In this document: positions 8,871 to 16,716 of the stretch, piece by piece | How the letters are laid out: every line of letters begins with the position of its first letter | Position numbering within the stretch: position 1 is the first letter of the stretch | The notes under the pieces: model-generated | The model's database searches: none | Told to the model about the DNA's origin: nothing | The model's input: the letters and a program-made list of their open reading frames with translations, nothing else | Program-made: the position numbers and the translations under genes | DNA from: Bremerella cremea | Lineage (GTDB): Bacteria > Planctomycetota > Planctomycetia > Pirellulales > Pirellulaceae | Direction: 5' to 3' | Length of the DNA stretch: 64,000 bases | Assembly: GCF_003335505.1 (NCBI RefSeq) | Contig: NZ_QPEX01000010.1 | Coordinates: 682,001-746,000, forward strand

Positions 8871-9324
8871 TTCCTACCTTTCCCCTTTTCGAGGGATCGC
8901 CAAAAATTAGCAACCCTTAAACAGACGGATAGTCGATGCACTTTAATCGTGCAAATTCTATTCCAGCCAGTAGTTGCTTTCGATGCTGCAAAAGAGCAAG
9001 AAGATTCACAAAGTAAGCCATTCTTCCCTGGTTCCAACTTGCGCAGTTTAGCCTACGAATTGGTCCTTTTTTCGCAAGATAAGGAACCACCCTCCTTCTG
9101 GAATTGATTTTGGTTTCAGCGGGTTATTTTCTTTGTGTTTCGCTTTTTGGATTTGCTAGACTTGCGAGAAGAGGGGCCATGCGGAGCAGCTAGGGGAAAC
9201 CTATTAACTGGTAGGTGATCTTTTACGAGCGATTGCTTTCCGGTGACTTCCTTTCTCGTCTTTATCGCCACCTGATCGAAACTTTGTGTAGCTTTCAAGT
9301 GAGTGGTGCGGAGGTACGTGACCT
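8871..9324. other. Intergenic region upstream of divergent genes
   Basis: About 450 bases between the leftward copA start and the rightward gene at 9325. No ORF, RNA gene or strong hairpin was recognised. The only usable signal is GGAGG at 9310-9314, the ribosome site of the next gene. It should contain the promoter of copA, but I cannot pick one with confidence. Confidence 0.45.
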
Positions 9325-9693
9325 ATGTTGAAGCGATTTGGATTTTTTGAGGAGTGTAGCCCGAATTCGGCTCTGCAAGACTTGCGGGAACTCCAACTAA
9401 TGGGACCGCTGGATGAAGAAGAGCTGGTACTTCAATACCTAATGAATGGGACCATGCTTTTTGAAGCAGAGAGTTGTGCTTTCGACCGATTTCAAGACGG
9501 GAAGATCCCCATCGCTCCACCCGATGTTTACAGCGACGGCGAATGGTGCTGGTCACGAGACGTTCTGTATTACATCCGCCACTATCACATTGCCGTCGAA
9601 TCTCAATTCTTCGATTGGATGATCTACAATCAGTGGAAGTGCCCAAAGATCGTTAGTGCCGAAGCGCTTGTGCAAGCGAACTGGCAGACTTAA
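9325..9693 (+). CDS. Small cytoplasmic protein of unknown function
   Basis: A 122-residue acidic protein with no signal peptide or membrane helix. It is rich in aromatic residues, with a dense central patch (GEWCWSRDVLYYIRHYH) that suggests a compact folded domain. I recognise no family. A perfect GGAGG site 10 bases before the ATG and balanced amino-acid use support it as a real gene. It is convergent with the glycosyltransferase gene, with 13 bases between the two stops, and divergent from copA. Confidence 0.65.
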   Translation: MLKRFGFFEECSPNSALQDLRELQLMGPLDEEELVLQYLMNGTMLFEAESCAFDRFQDGKIPIAPPDVYSDGEWCWSRDVLYYIRHYHIAVESQFFDWMIYNQWKCPKIVSAEALVQANWQT

Positions 9694-9706
9694 TTCGGAG
9701 TTACCT

Positions 9707-10492
9707 TTAACGAGGTCTCGCGCGAATGCGAAATGCCAGCCGCAGCAAATCGAACGCGGCTTGCAGACAGTCGAGCGTCCCTAGCTTCGAGCCTGCCACG
9801 TCGGTCCATTTTTGCAACGGTACTTCCACAATCTGTTGGCCTCGGGGTGGTTGGTCTGCTGCTATCGGCAAACGCAGAAAGCGATCTAGCAGCTCGACAT
9901 CGAAAACCCAACGGCTGGCAAACGGTTTGTCGAACACTTCGCTCAGGGCCGGGGTGACCCGAAACAATTTTGCCCCGCACTGTGTGTCGTAGACCGGCAG
10001 CCCCAGCGACAGCGAGGCCAGGGTCGCAAAGATACGTCCCAGGTAATGCCGCGTCAGCCGGCGCGAGATTTCGCGGCCTAATAGTTGCACGCGAGAACCG
10101 ATGACCATTTCGATATTCGAGTCCTGCTGCATCCGTTGTAGGAATCGAGGGACTTCGTCCAGCGGGGTCGAAAGATCGGCATCCCAAAAGCCCACATAAA
10201 CCGGTTTCCGCGCGATCGCTTCCCGCATACCACAACGAATCGCTTCGGCTTTGCCCCGGTTTCGATCGAGCATCACGACATCGAAGCTTTCTGGCGCTGT
10301 GTTCTTGAGCGATTCTAGGAGCGATTGGGTTCCGTCGTGGCTGCCATCGTTGACGAACAGAAATTTCACGTTCGGGTGCTGGTGTCGAAAGATTTCCAGC
10401 GAGCCGGTCGGTAAGCGTTTTTCCTCGTTGTAGCAAGGAACCACCAAGATGCACTTGGGCAAATCCGTCGAATGATCGGGTACCGATTCCAT
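9707..10492 (-). CDS. Family 2 glycosyltransferase, dolichyl-phosphate glucosyltransferase-like
   Basis: The 261-residue protein has a GT-A fold typical of enzymes that load sugar onto a lipid phosphate: VVPCYNEEKRL at the N terminus, FVNDGSHDGT, DRNRGKAEAIRCGM and the metal-binding DADLSTP. DTQCGAKLFR near the C terminus is characteristic of the ALG5/DPM1-like group. There is no C-terminal membrane helix, so it is probably peripheral on the inner face of the cytoplasmic membrane. It lies 9 bases downstream of a methyltransferase gene and is almost surely co-transcribed with it. The pair may belong to cell-surface glycan synthesis; the acceptor is not known. Confidence 0.88.
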   Translation of the reverse strand: MESVPDHSTDLPKCILVVPCYNEEKRLPTGSLEIFRHQHPNVKFLFVNDGSHDGTQSLLESLKNTAPESFDVVMLDRNRGKAEAIRCGMREAIARKPVYVGFWDADLSTPLDEVPRFLQRMQQDSNIEMVIGSRVQLLGREISRRLTRHYLGRIFATLASLSLGLPVYDTQCGAKLFRVTPALSEVFDKPFASRWVFDVELLDRFLRLPIAADQPPRGQQIVEVPLQKWTDVAGSKLGTLDCLQAAFDLLRLAFRIRARPR

Positions 10493-10501
10493 ATTGCGTG
10501 G

Positions 10502-11344
10502 TTAGTCTTCCAGATAGCGCTTCGTAATTGGATCGTAATAGTCGCCAGGCACTTCTGGACTGCGAGTTCTTACGCGGACCTCTCCCTCGGTACGCTTTAG
10601 CACGGCCAACAGACTAACACCGTGCGCGTACCCCCCTGCTCCGCCCCGCTGTAAGCTTCGCACAATCCGTTTCGCTTCCCCAGCAAAACAATATCGCAGC
10701 GCGGCATTGATAGGCTTGGGTGGCAACGCCAGATCGGTCCCTTGGTGCCCGGCACTTTGCTGACGCTTGCGAGTCAGAGATCGCACTAGGCGGATCGGTC
10801 CGTACAACCGAGCATTGAAATGCGTTAGCAAGCGGCACTCGACCGGCAGCCCTTTCCAGACCAAAGACAACCGCTCCGCCGAATAGCGTCGATAGTGCCC
10901 CAGCGCCTGATCGTGCGGGCTCCATAAATCTTTCCCCGCCGGCACGGTCACCACCACATGGGTGCCGAGCGTAATACGGCTGAGCAATTGCGAGAAGACT
11001 TGCAAGTCATCGGGAACATGTTCCAACACATCGAGCAGAGTGACCAAGCGAATCTGCTGGCAGGTCTCTGGCTCAATGTCTTCGATCGTACCACACGCGA
11101 AACGAACCTGGGGAAAACGCTGTCGGGCCAACTCGATTGCATAGCGGGAGACATCGATTCCGGTGGTCGGAAATTGCTCGGCAAACCAAGCCGCATTCGC
11201 GCCAGTGCCGCAGCCCACGTCCAACAACGGCGAGCCAGGCGGGGCAAGTTCAAGCAGCACCTGACTGAGAATCTGCCGCCGCGCGACAAACCACCAATGC
11301 TTTTGCTCGTGAGCGGCGTGTGTTTCAAACTGCGCTGCATCCAT
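10502..11344 (-). CDS. Class I SAM-dependent methyltransferase
   Basis: A 280-residue protein with an N-terminal HEQKHWWFVARRQIL segment typical of methyltransferases found with glycosyltransferases, motif I LLDVGCGTGANAAWF, an acidic residue in TGIDVS, a motif LVTLLDVLEHVPDD and VTVPAGKDLWSPHD. These fit the UbiE/ubiquinone-type fold acting on sugars or lipid-linked intermediates. The C-terminal 100 residues are basic and may sit against the membrane. It is the first gene of a two-gene unit with the GT2 enzyme. The substrate is unknown. Confidence 0.87.
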   Translation of the reverse strand: MDAAQFETHAAHEQKHWWFVARRQILSQVLLELAPPGSPLLDVGCGTGANAAWFAEQFPTTGIDVSRYAIELARQRFPQVRFACGTIEDIEPETCQQIRLVTLLDVLEHVPDDLQVFSQLLSRITLGTHVVVTVPAGKDLWSPHDQALGHYRRYSAERLSLVWKGLPVECRLLTHFNARLYGPIRLVRSLTRKRQQSAGHQGTDLALPPKPINAALRYCFAGEAKRIVRSLQRGGAGGYAHGVSLLAVLKRTEGEVRVRTRSPEVPGDYYDPITKRYLED

Positions 11345-11528
11345 CCCCTGGGCGTACTCGGCCTCGGACGATTCGGCTTGCGGAGGGAGATTAGACAGAG
11401 GAAAAGCTCCTGGCGGAAACGGCTGCTTGATGCGTGGAAGGAAATGTAACTCTGGCCAGGCATTCTATCCACGAATTCACAGGCTTTCGTGAGTTGCCCT
11501 GGTTAAGTTGGCGGTGAAACCCTCAAGG

Positions 11529-12824
11529 TTAATTGTTCGCCGAGTCGGCCAAGACGATTTCACTGCTGATGGTACTTCCATCCTCGGTGGTAACGGTCAT
11601 AAACCAAATTTTAGCGTCTTCCGGCGGTTTCGGGGCGATGACCTTGCCAGCATGCAGGGTGGCCTCGCGCGATTGCCACTCGTGTTGGTTTACCGGCTTG
11701 GCATCGGCTGTCCAGTGAATTGCGGCCTGAGTTGGTTTTCCTGCGATGATTTCAAGTTGGACGTTTTCGCCGTTTACTATTGGCAAAGCCAGCTTAGGCA
11801 GCGTTTCCGATTTTCGTAGATGCTGATCGATAAACCGACCGATCACCGGCGGAGCCCACCCCACGGTATGCCCATGCGGCATCTTCACGGTGATTGCCAA
11901 CTGCTTGTCGGCAGCGACTGGTACGGCGTGATAGCTCTTCATGTAGCTATCCAGCGGATAGGCGAAGTCGTTGGTGCCGTTGACCATCAAAATCGGCATT
12001 TCTACCGCTGGCAGATACTGCGAAGGTTCCCACAATGTTTGCCACCGCTTGCGCTGCTCGGGCGACATGGCGGCGAACTGTATTAGCCAGACACTGTTGT
12101 CCAGCAAGTAGCCACAGCCATAAACAGGCACGGCGGCATCGAAGCGGGTATCGACACCAGCCACGATACACGTGAGATAGCCTCCCCAACTGATGCCGGT
12201 CACCGCGCTGCGTTCGGCATCGACTTCCGGAAAGCTGAGAATCAAAGAATGGGCCAAGATGGCGTTGGCCACCGCATGATACTGCCACTGCTCGGTAACG
12301 GGCTGATCGATGGCCTGAAACTTTTCTTGGTCGGTCTGGTTCGGGCCGCCATCGGGCAAACGAGTGCGATTCTTGTGATCGTGTGGGTTCTGGCCTTCAA
12401 TCGGGCGAGCTCCGGCCAGGTCCATGGCAATCGCAGCATAGCCTCGCTTGGCCCACAATTCAGCCCATTCCCGAAAGGCCGTTCCACCACCTCCATGAAT
12501 TAAAACAACCGCCGGCAAATCTTTATCGAGACTTTCGTCTCCCATTATGCTGCCAGGTGTCGCATAATAGGCGAAGACACTCGTCGGGTGTCCTTGATAG
12601 TTTTCGCCAACATAAGTCAACGATCGAACCGGCGACTTTTGATCGATCCAAGTAAACTTCGGTGCAACCGACAACTTCGCTAAATCCCAAGGCTGAGTTT
12701 TAGGAAGATTGGCTGAACGCTGGATCACATCTTCGGCAAAGACCGATGATGAAATCAGTAGCCAACAACCGAACAATAAACTCGTATCGCGAATGATGCG
12801 TCGCAGAAGATCCGTGGCGTGCAT
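11529..12824 (-). CDS. Exported alpha/beta hydrolase (prolyl oligopeptidase / dienelactone hydrolase type)
   Basis: A 431-residue protein with an N-terminal signal peptide (hydrophobic LLFGCWLLISSSVFA, cleavage expected after AEDV begins). The hydrolase core shows the oxyanion region VLIHGGGGTAFREW, the nucleophile elbow GISWGGY, the acid in NGTNDFAYP and the histidine in MPHGHTVGW, so the Ser-Asp-His triad looks complete. A C-terminal domain of about 100 residues follows. Related exported enzymes in planctomycetes are carboxylesterases or acetyl-xylan esterases acting on algal polysaccharides, but the substrate here is a guess. It stands alone between the methyltransferase unit and the ATP-grasp locus. 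Confidence 0.88.
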   Translation of the reverse strand: MHATDLLRRIIRDTSLLFGCWLLISSSVFAEDVIQRSANLPKTQPWDLAKLSVAPKFTWIDQKSPVRSLTYVGENYQGHPTSVFAYYATPGSIMGDESLDKDLPAVVLIHGGGGTAFREWAELWAKRGYAAIAMDLAGARPIEGQNPHDHKNRTRLPDGGPNQTDQEKFQAIDQPVTEQWQYHAVANAILAHSLILSFPEVDAERSAVTGISWGGYLTCIVAGVDTRFDAAVPVYGCGYLLDNSVWLIQFAAMSPEQRKRWQTLWEPSQYLPAVEMPILMVNGTNDFAYPLDSYMKSYHAVPVAADKQLAITVKMPHGHTVGWAPPVIGRFIDQHLRKSETLPKLALPIVNGENVQLEIIAGKPTQAAIHWTADAKPVNQHEWQSREATLHAGKVIAPKPPEDAKIWFMTVTTEDGSTISSEIVLADSANN

Positions 12825-13247
12825 AGAGAAGAAGTCGCTTGCAGGTTAGGGGGTGAGATTTTTTCTATCTTAACCTTGAACCGTCAACGGCACGAGGGTT
12901 TGATGACCCGATCGCCGATAGCTACTCTCGCGCCACAAAGCGTTACCTCGACGAAACTTCATAATGCTAAAACCGATTCCCTTACCGCTGCACACATAAT
13001 AGGCACAAAAAGGGAATCCAGAAATAGTTGAGCCCTTGCTCAAAATAGCTGTAAGTAATAATGACCACGGGCTTTATGTTTTTCGCACCTTGCTACCTAG
13101 GCCATACTTGGCACGACAAATGCAATAAGAAGGAGTGTTACCTCAGGGAGGCCACAGGCAACATTCCATCCCACTTTGCCAAAGCGGGACATCCTCCCCG
13201 GCGGATCAATCTGGCCCCACTAGATTTCTCATTAGGAGAAGAATGAC
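12825..13247. other. Upstream region of the ATP-grasp/alpha-E operon
   Basis: About 420 bases without a supported gene. A 61-codon frame at 13061-13246 is cysteine-rich, unlike anything recognisable and ends against the next start, so it is not accepted. The region holds a sigma-54-like promoter (13108-13124, listed separately) and the ribosome site AGGAG at 13234-13238 before the GTG start. Confidence 0.5.
13108..13124 (+). promoter_or_regulatory. Candidate sigma-54 promoter for the ATP-grasp/alpha-E operon
   Basis: The sequence TTGGCACGACAAATGCA matches the -24/-12 consensus TTGGCACG-N4-TTGCA at every position but one. GG (13110-13111) and GC (13122-13123) are separated by exactly 10 bases. 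A start site near 13135 would leave a leader of about 110 bases before the GTG at 13248. No enhancer-binding protein gene is in the window. Confidence 0.65.
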
Positions 13248-14717
13248 GTGCAAGGGCAAACGCAGTCTCAAAAATACACCTCCGAGCCCAATTTGATTGC
13301 GGACTACGACATTGGTGAGTTCTACGACGAAATGTTCTCACCTGGTGGTTCCCCGCGTACCAACTGCCAACTGCTATACCAACACATTCAAGAGCTCACT
13401 TCCAACGACCTTCGCAAGCGAAAGACAGCCGCTGAACGCTCGATGATTCGCTTAGGAATCACGTTCAATGTTTACGGCGAGCAAGAAGGAACCGAGCGGA
13501 TTATTCCGTTCGACATCCTTCCTCGGATCATCCAAGGCGAACATTGGTCGTGGATCTCGAAGGGCTTGAAGCAGCGCATCATCGCGCTGAACATGTTCAT
13601 CGACGACATCTACCACGATCAAAAGATCTTGAAGGATGGCGTCATCCCTGAACACGTGGTCCGCTCGGCCAGTTCGTTCCGCCCCCAATGCGTTGGTTTA
13701 AATCCACCCCATGGGATCTGGTGCCATATCACCGGAACCGACTTGGTACGTGATGGGGATGGCGAGTTCTATGTTCTGGAAGACAATCTTCGTTGCCCGT
13801 CTGGCGTTTCCTACGTGCTGCAAAACCGGCAGTTAATGAAACAAACGTTCCCCGGCTTGTTCGAGGCGCAGTTCGTTCGCCCGGTCGACGACTACTGCAG
13901 CCAATTGCTCGACGCCCTGAATTACTTGGCGCCTGAGCATATCGAGAAACCGCAAGTCGCGGTCCTTTCGCCTGGTATTTATAACTCCGCTTACTTTGAA
14001 CATTCGTTCCTAGCCCAACAAATGGGGGTGGAACTGGTCGAAGGACGCGACTTGGTCGTTCGCGATCGACGCGTTTACGCCCGCACGACCAAAGGGCTGC
14101 GTAGCGTGGATGTCCTGTACCGCCGCATCGACGACGATTTCATCGATCCGCAAGCATTCCGCAAAGATTCGATGCTGGGCGTGCCTGGCATCATGGACGC
14201 CTATCGCGCCGGCAACGTCGCCCTGGCCAACGCCCCAGGCACCGGAATTGCCGACGATAAGGTGATCTACGCTTACGTTCCGGACATGATCAAGTATTAT
14301 CTGAGCGAAGACGCCATCTTGCCGAACGTCCCTACGTTCGTTTGCTGGGACGATAAGCAGCGCGATCATGTGATTAAGAACATCGCCGAGATGGTCGTCA
14401 AACCGGCCAACGAATCAGGCGGCTACGGCATGCTGATTGGTCCTCGCGCCAGCAAGGAAGAGCATGCCAAATTTGTCGATTTGATCAAGGCAAATCCACG
14501 AAACTATATCGCTCAGCCGACTTTATCTCTATCTCGAGCTCCGGTCATCATCGATGATCACTTGGAGGGGAGACACGTCGACCTGCGACCGTTTATCATC
14601 TATGGACGAGACATCTACGTTTTGCCTGGCGGACTGACACGTGTAGCCCTGCGAAAGGGTTCGCTCGTGGTCAACTCGTCCCAGGGGGGCGGAAGCAAAG
14701 ACACCTGGGTCGTGTAG
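13248..14717 (+). CDS. Circularly permuted ATP-grasp protein (COG2308 type)
   Basis: A 489-residue protein of the circularly permuted type 2 ATP-grasp family, predicted to form amide or peptide bonds through an acyl-phosphate. Visible marks are [20 protein letters not shown], the segment [25 protein letters not shown], and the ATP-binding lysine with glycine loop [13 protein letters not shown] (Lys385, loop 389-394). [11 protein letters not shown] and PGGLTRVAL close the active site. It starts with GTG at 13248, chosen because AGGAG lies 9 bases upstream; an ATG at 13243 is in another frame and stops early. It is followed after 16 bases by an alpha-E gene, its constant partner. The biochemical product of this family is unknown. 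Confidence 0.93.
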   Translation: MQGQTQSQKYTSEPNLIADYDIGEFYDEMFSPGGSPRTNCQLLYQHIQELTSNDLRKRKTAAERSMIRLGITFNVYGEQEGTERIIPFDILPRIIQGEHWSWISKGLKQRIIALNMFIDDIYHDQKILKDGVIPEHVVRSASSFRPQCVGLNPPHGIWCHITGTDLVRDGDGEFYVLEDNLRCPSGVSYVLQNRQLMKQTFPGLFEAQFVRPVDDYCSQLLDALNYLAPEHIEKPQVAVLSPGIYNSAYFEHSFLAQQMGVELVEGRDLVVRDRRVYARTTKGLRSVDVLYRRIDDDFIDPQAFRKDSMLGVPGIMDAYRAGNVALANAPGTGIADDKVIYAYVPDMIKYYLSEDAILPNVPTFVCWDDKQRDHVIKNIAEMVVKPANESGGYGMLIGPRASKEEHAKFVDLIKANPRNYIAQPTLSLSRAPVIIDDHLEGRHVDLRPFIIYGRDIYVLPGGLTRVALRKGSLVVNSSQGGGSKDTWVV

Positions 14718-14733
14718 GAGAGAAAGGTTCTTC

Positions 14734-15684
14734 ATGTTAAGTCGCGTCGCCGACTCGATCTATTGGACCAGCCGATATATCGAACGGGCCGAAGCCGTAG
14801 CCCGTTTCATCGCGGTCAACTTGAACATCAGTATGGATTTGTCCACCGCTGGCAATCAGCAGTGGCGCCCGTTGGTTACGACCACCGGGGATAACGAGAT
14901 GTTCTCGGAGACCTACGGGGAAGCCACCAAACGGAATGTCATTGAGTTCCTCACCTTCGACCGGAAGAATCCGAATTCGATTCTTACCTGTTTGATCAAC
15001 GCGCGAGAAAACGCGCGGAGCATTCGGGAACGGATTTCCGCCGAAATGTGGGAGCATATCAATCGTTTTTACTTAATGGTCAAAGACGTGGGAGACGCCG
15101 AGGGGATTCTCGACGACTTACACGACTTTTACGACGCCGTCCGAAATTCGGGCCAGCAGTTTGTGGGCGTGACCGATGCCACGATGACTCACGGCGAAGG
15201 TTGGCACTTTTGCCAGTTAGGCAGGTTCCTGGAACGTGCCGACAAGATGTCTCGTATTTTGGACGTGAAGTATTACATTCTGCTTCCCAGTCCCCAGCAC
15301 GTCGGTAGCCCTTTCGACGACTTGCAATGGGCGGCACTGCTTCGCTCGGCGAGTGCGTATGAAATGTATCGCCAACGTTTTGGCCGCATTACACCGCACA
15401 ACGTGGTCGACTTCTTGATGCTCGACAAAGAATTCCCGCGAGCCGTGCTCCACTGCCTAACGCGGGCCAACGAATCGCTGCACGCGATCACCGGGAGCGA
15501 TATCGAAGGGTTCACGAACTTACCAGAGCAGCGTCTTGGGCAGCTTCGTGCCGAGTTCGCATTTACCAGTGCCACGGACATCATCGGACGAGGTCTGCAC
15601 GAGTTCATCGATGATTTCCAGACTCGATTGAACTCGGTCGGAGAATCGATCGGCACAACGTTTTTCAGCTTGCAGCCGGTCTAG
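14734..15684 (+). CDS. Alpha-E domain protein (COG2307 type)
   Basis: A 316-residue, mostly helical protein beginning MLSRVADSIYWTSRYIERAE, the hallmark of the alpha-E family. Further family marks are SILTCLINARENARSIRE, FCQLGRFLERADKMSRILD and MLDKEFPRAVLHCL. These proteins nearly always accompany COG2308 ATP-grasp enzymes and are thought to act with them, perhaps holding the peptide substrate; this is known association, not proven function. It lies 16 bases downstream of the ATP-grasp gene, with AGAAAGG before its ATG. The gene converges on the transglutaminase operon. Confidence 0.92.
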   Translation: MLSRVADSIYWTSRYIERAEAVARFIAVNLNISMDLSTAGNQQWRPLVTTTGDNEMFSETYGEATKRNVIEFLTFDRKNPNSILTCLINARENARSIRERISAEMWEHINRFYLMVKDVGDAEGILDDLHDFYDAVRNSGQQFVGVTDATMTHGEGWHFCQLGRFLERADKMSRILDVKYYILLPSPQHVGSPFDDLQWAALLRSASAYEMYRQRFGRITPHNVVDFLMLDKEFPRAVLHCLTRANESLHAITGSDIEGFTNLPEQRLGQLRAEFAFTSATDIIGRGLHEFIDDFQTRLNSVGESIGTTFFSLQPV

Positions 15685-15697
15685 TTGCCAAGCGAAG

Positions 15698-15734
15698 CGA
15701 GTGGGCAAGCTTTTCCGTAGAGCTTCCCCACTCG
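15698..15734. terminator. Hairpin between the two converging arms of the ATP-grasp locus
   Basis: CGAGTGGG (15698-15705) pairs with CCCACTCG (15727-15734), extended inward by AAGCT/AGCTT with one mismatch. It lies between the stops of the alpha-E gene and the transglutaminase gene and could end transcription from both sides. There is no clear T-run, so the call is modest. Confidence 0.45.
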
Positions 15735-15772
15735 GTGCCAAGGAAACCGTTGAGGTAAAATAGACTGGTAAT

Positions 15773-16696
15773 TTAGCCCTGTCGCTGCTGTTGCGAGGGC
15801 TGGCCGGGCTGAGATGTGGGTGGCGAACCGGCGTCTAGCGGCATGACATCGACGCCCACACGCATCGTACGGGTGCCGCCTCCCATGACGACTCCTTGAA
15901 TGGGCGAAACGTCTTCGAAGTCACGACCATGAGCCAGGGTGATATGGTCGGTGCTGGCCACGACATTATTGGTTGGATCAAAATCAATCCAGCCGATCTC
16001 GGTTCCGCAAAAAACCGAGAACCAAGCATGGGAAGCATCTGCTCCCACCAAACGCGGCTTGCCCGGAGGAGGTGCGGTACGCAGATACCCGCTTACGTAA
16101 CGTGCCGGCAGGCCCAGGGCTCTTAGGGCACCAATGCCAACGTGGGCGAAGTCTTGGCACACACCGTGACGTTGACGCACGACTTCCTCCAGCGGTGTTT
16201 GAATGCTGGTCACGGTTGAGTCGTACTTGTAATCTTTGAAGATCCGCGTGGTTAATTCCGTGGCTGCTTCGATAATAGGCCGCCCCTTGGTGAACGCGGC
16301 CTTGCCGTATTCGGCCAAGCTGGGCAGCATACCGATGTGCCGCGAAGGAAACAGGAACTGGCGTACCTCCAGCGGAAAATCATTCGATCGCCCAGCAGAT
16401 ACGAGTACTTCCCAAGCTGGCGACATGCTAGGTACGACGGTTGGCTTGACCGTCACACGGCTCGTCGAAGTAATCGTCATTCCGTCGTGCGGTTCGCTCA
16501 ACGAAAAATAATGGACCTGATTGCCAAAATAGTCCGTTCGCGAGACGATCGAACGCGGCTTGGGTTCAACCAGCAAGGCGAAATCTTCCACGCTCTGCCG
16601 CAGCATCGTCGGTACACGCAGATGCAACAAATTGTGGGCCACCGAAGCAGGTTCGGAATAGGTATAGGCAGTCTTGTGCTGAACTTGGTAACGCAC
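15773..16696 (-). CDS. Transglutaminase-like cysteine protease/transferase (COG1305 type)
   Basis: A 307-residue protein with the bacterial transglutaminase N-terminal domain (MRYQVQHKTAYTYSEP) and a transglutaminase core. The catalytic triad can be placed at Cys180 (RQRHGVCQDFAH), His223 (ASHAWFSVF) and Asp240 (IDFDPTNN). No signal peptide, so it is cytoplasmic. A Gln/Pro-rich tail follows the core. Members of this family accompany ATP-grasp/alpha-E pairs and are proposed to cut or rearrange the peptide bonds those enzymes make. It is the last gene of a three-gene leftward operon, 20 bases after the fused ATP-grasp/alpha-E gene. Confidence 0.93.
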   Translation of the reverse strand: MRYQVQHKTAYTYSEPASVAHNLLHLRVPTMLRQSVEDFALLVEPKPRSIVSRTDYFGNQVHYFSLSEPHDGMTITSTSRVTVKPTVVPSMSPAWEVLVSAGRSNDFPLEVRQFLFPSRHIGMLPSLAEYGKAAFTKGRPIIEAATELTTRIFKDYKYDSTVTSIQTPLEEVVRQRHGVCQDFAHVGIGALRALGLPARYVSGYLRTAPPPGKPRLVGADASHAWFSVFCGTEIGWIDFDPTNNVVASTDHITLAHGRDFEDVSPIQGVVMGGGTRTMRVGVDVMPLDAGSPPTSQPGQPSQQQRQG

Positions 16697-16716
16697 GCTT
16701 CTGACCGTCTGAAAGC

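Noticed and set aside
13061..13246. A 61-codon frame directly before the ATP-grasp gene
   Set aside because: It is cysteine-rich without pattern, contains the sigma-54-like element within its body and ends at the next start; it is better explained as a leader region.
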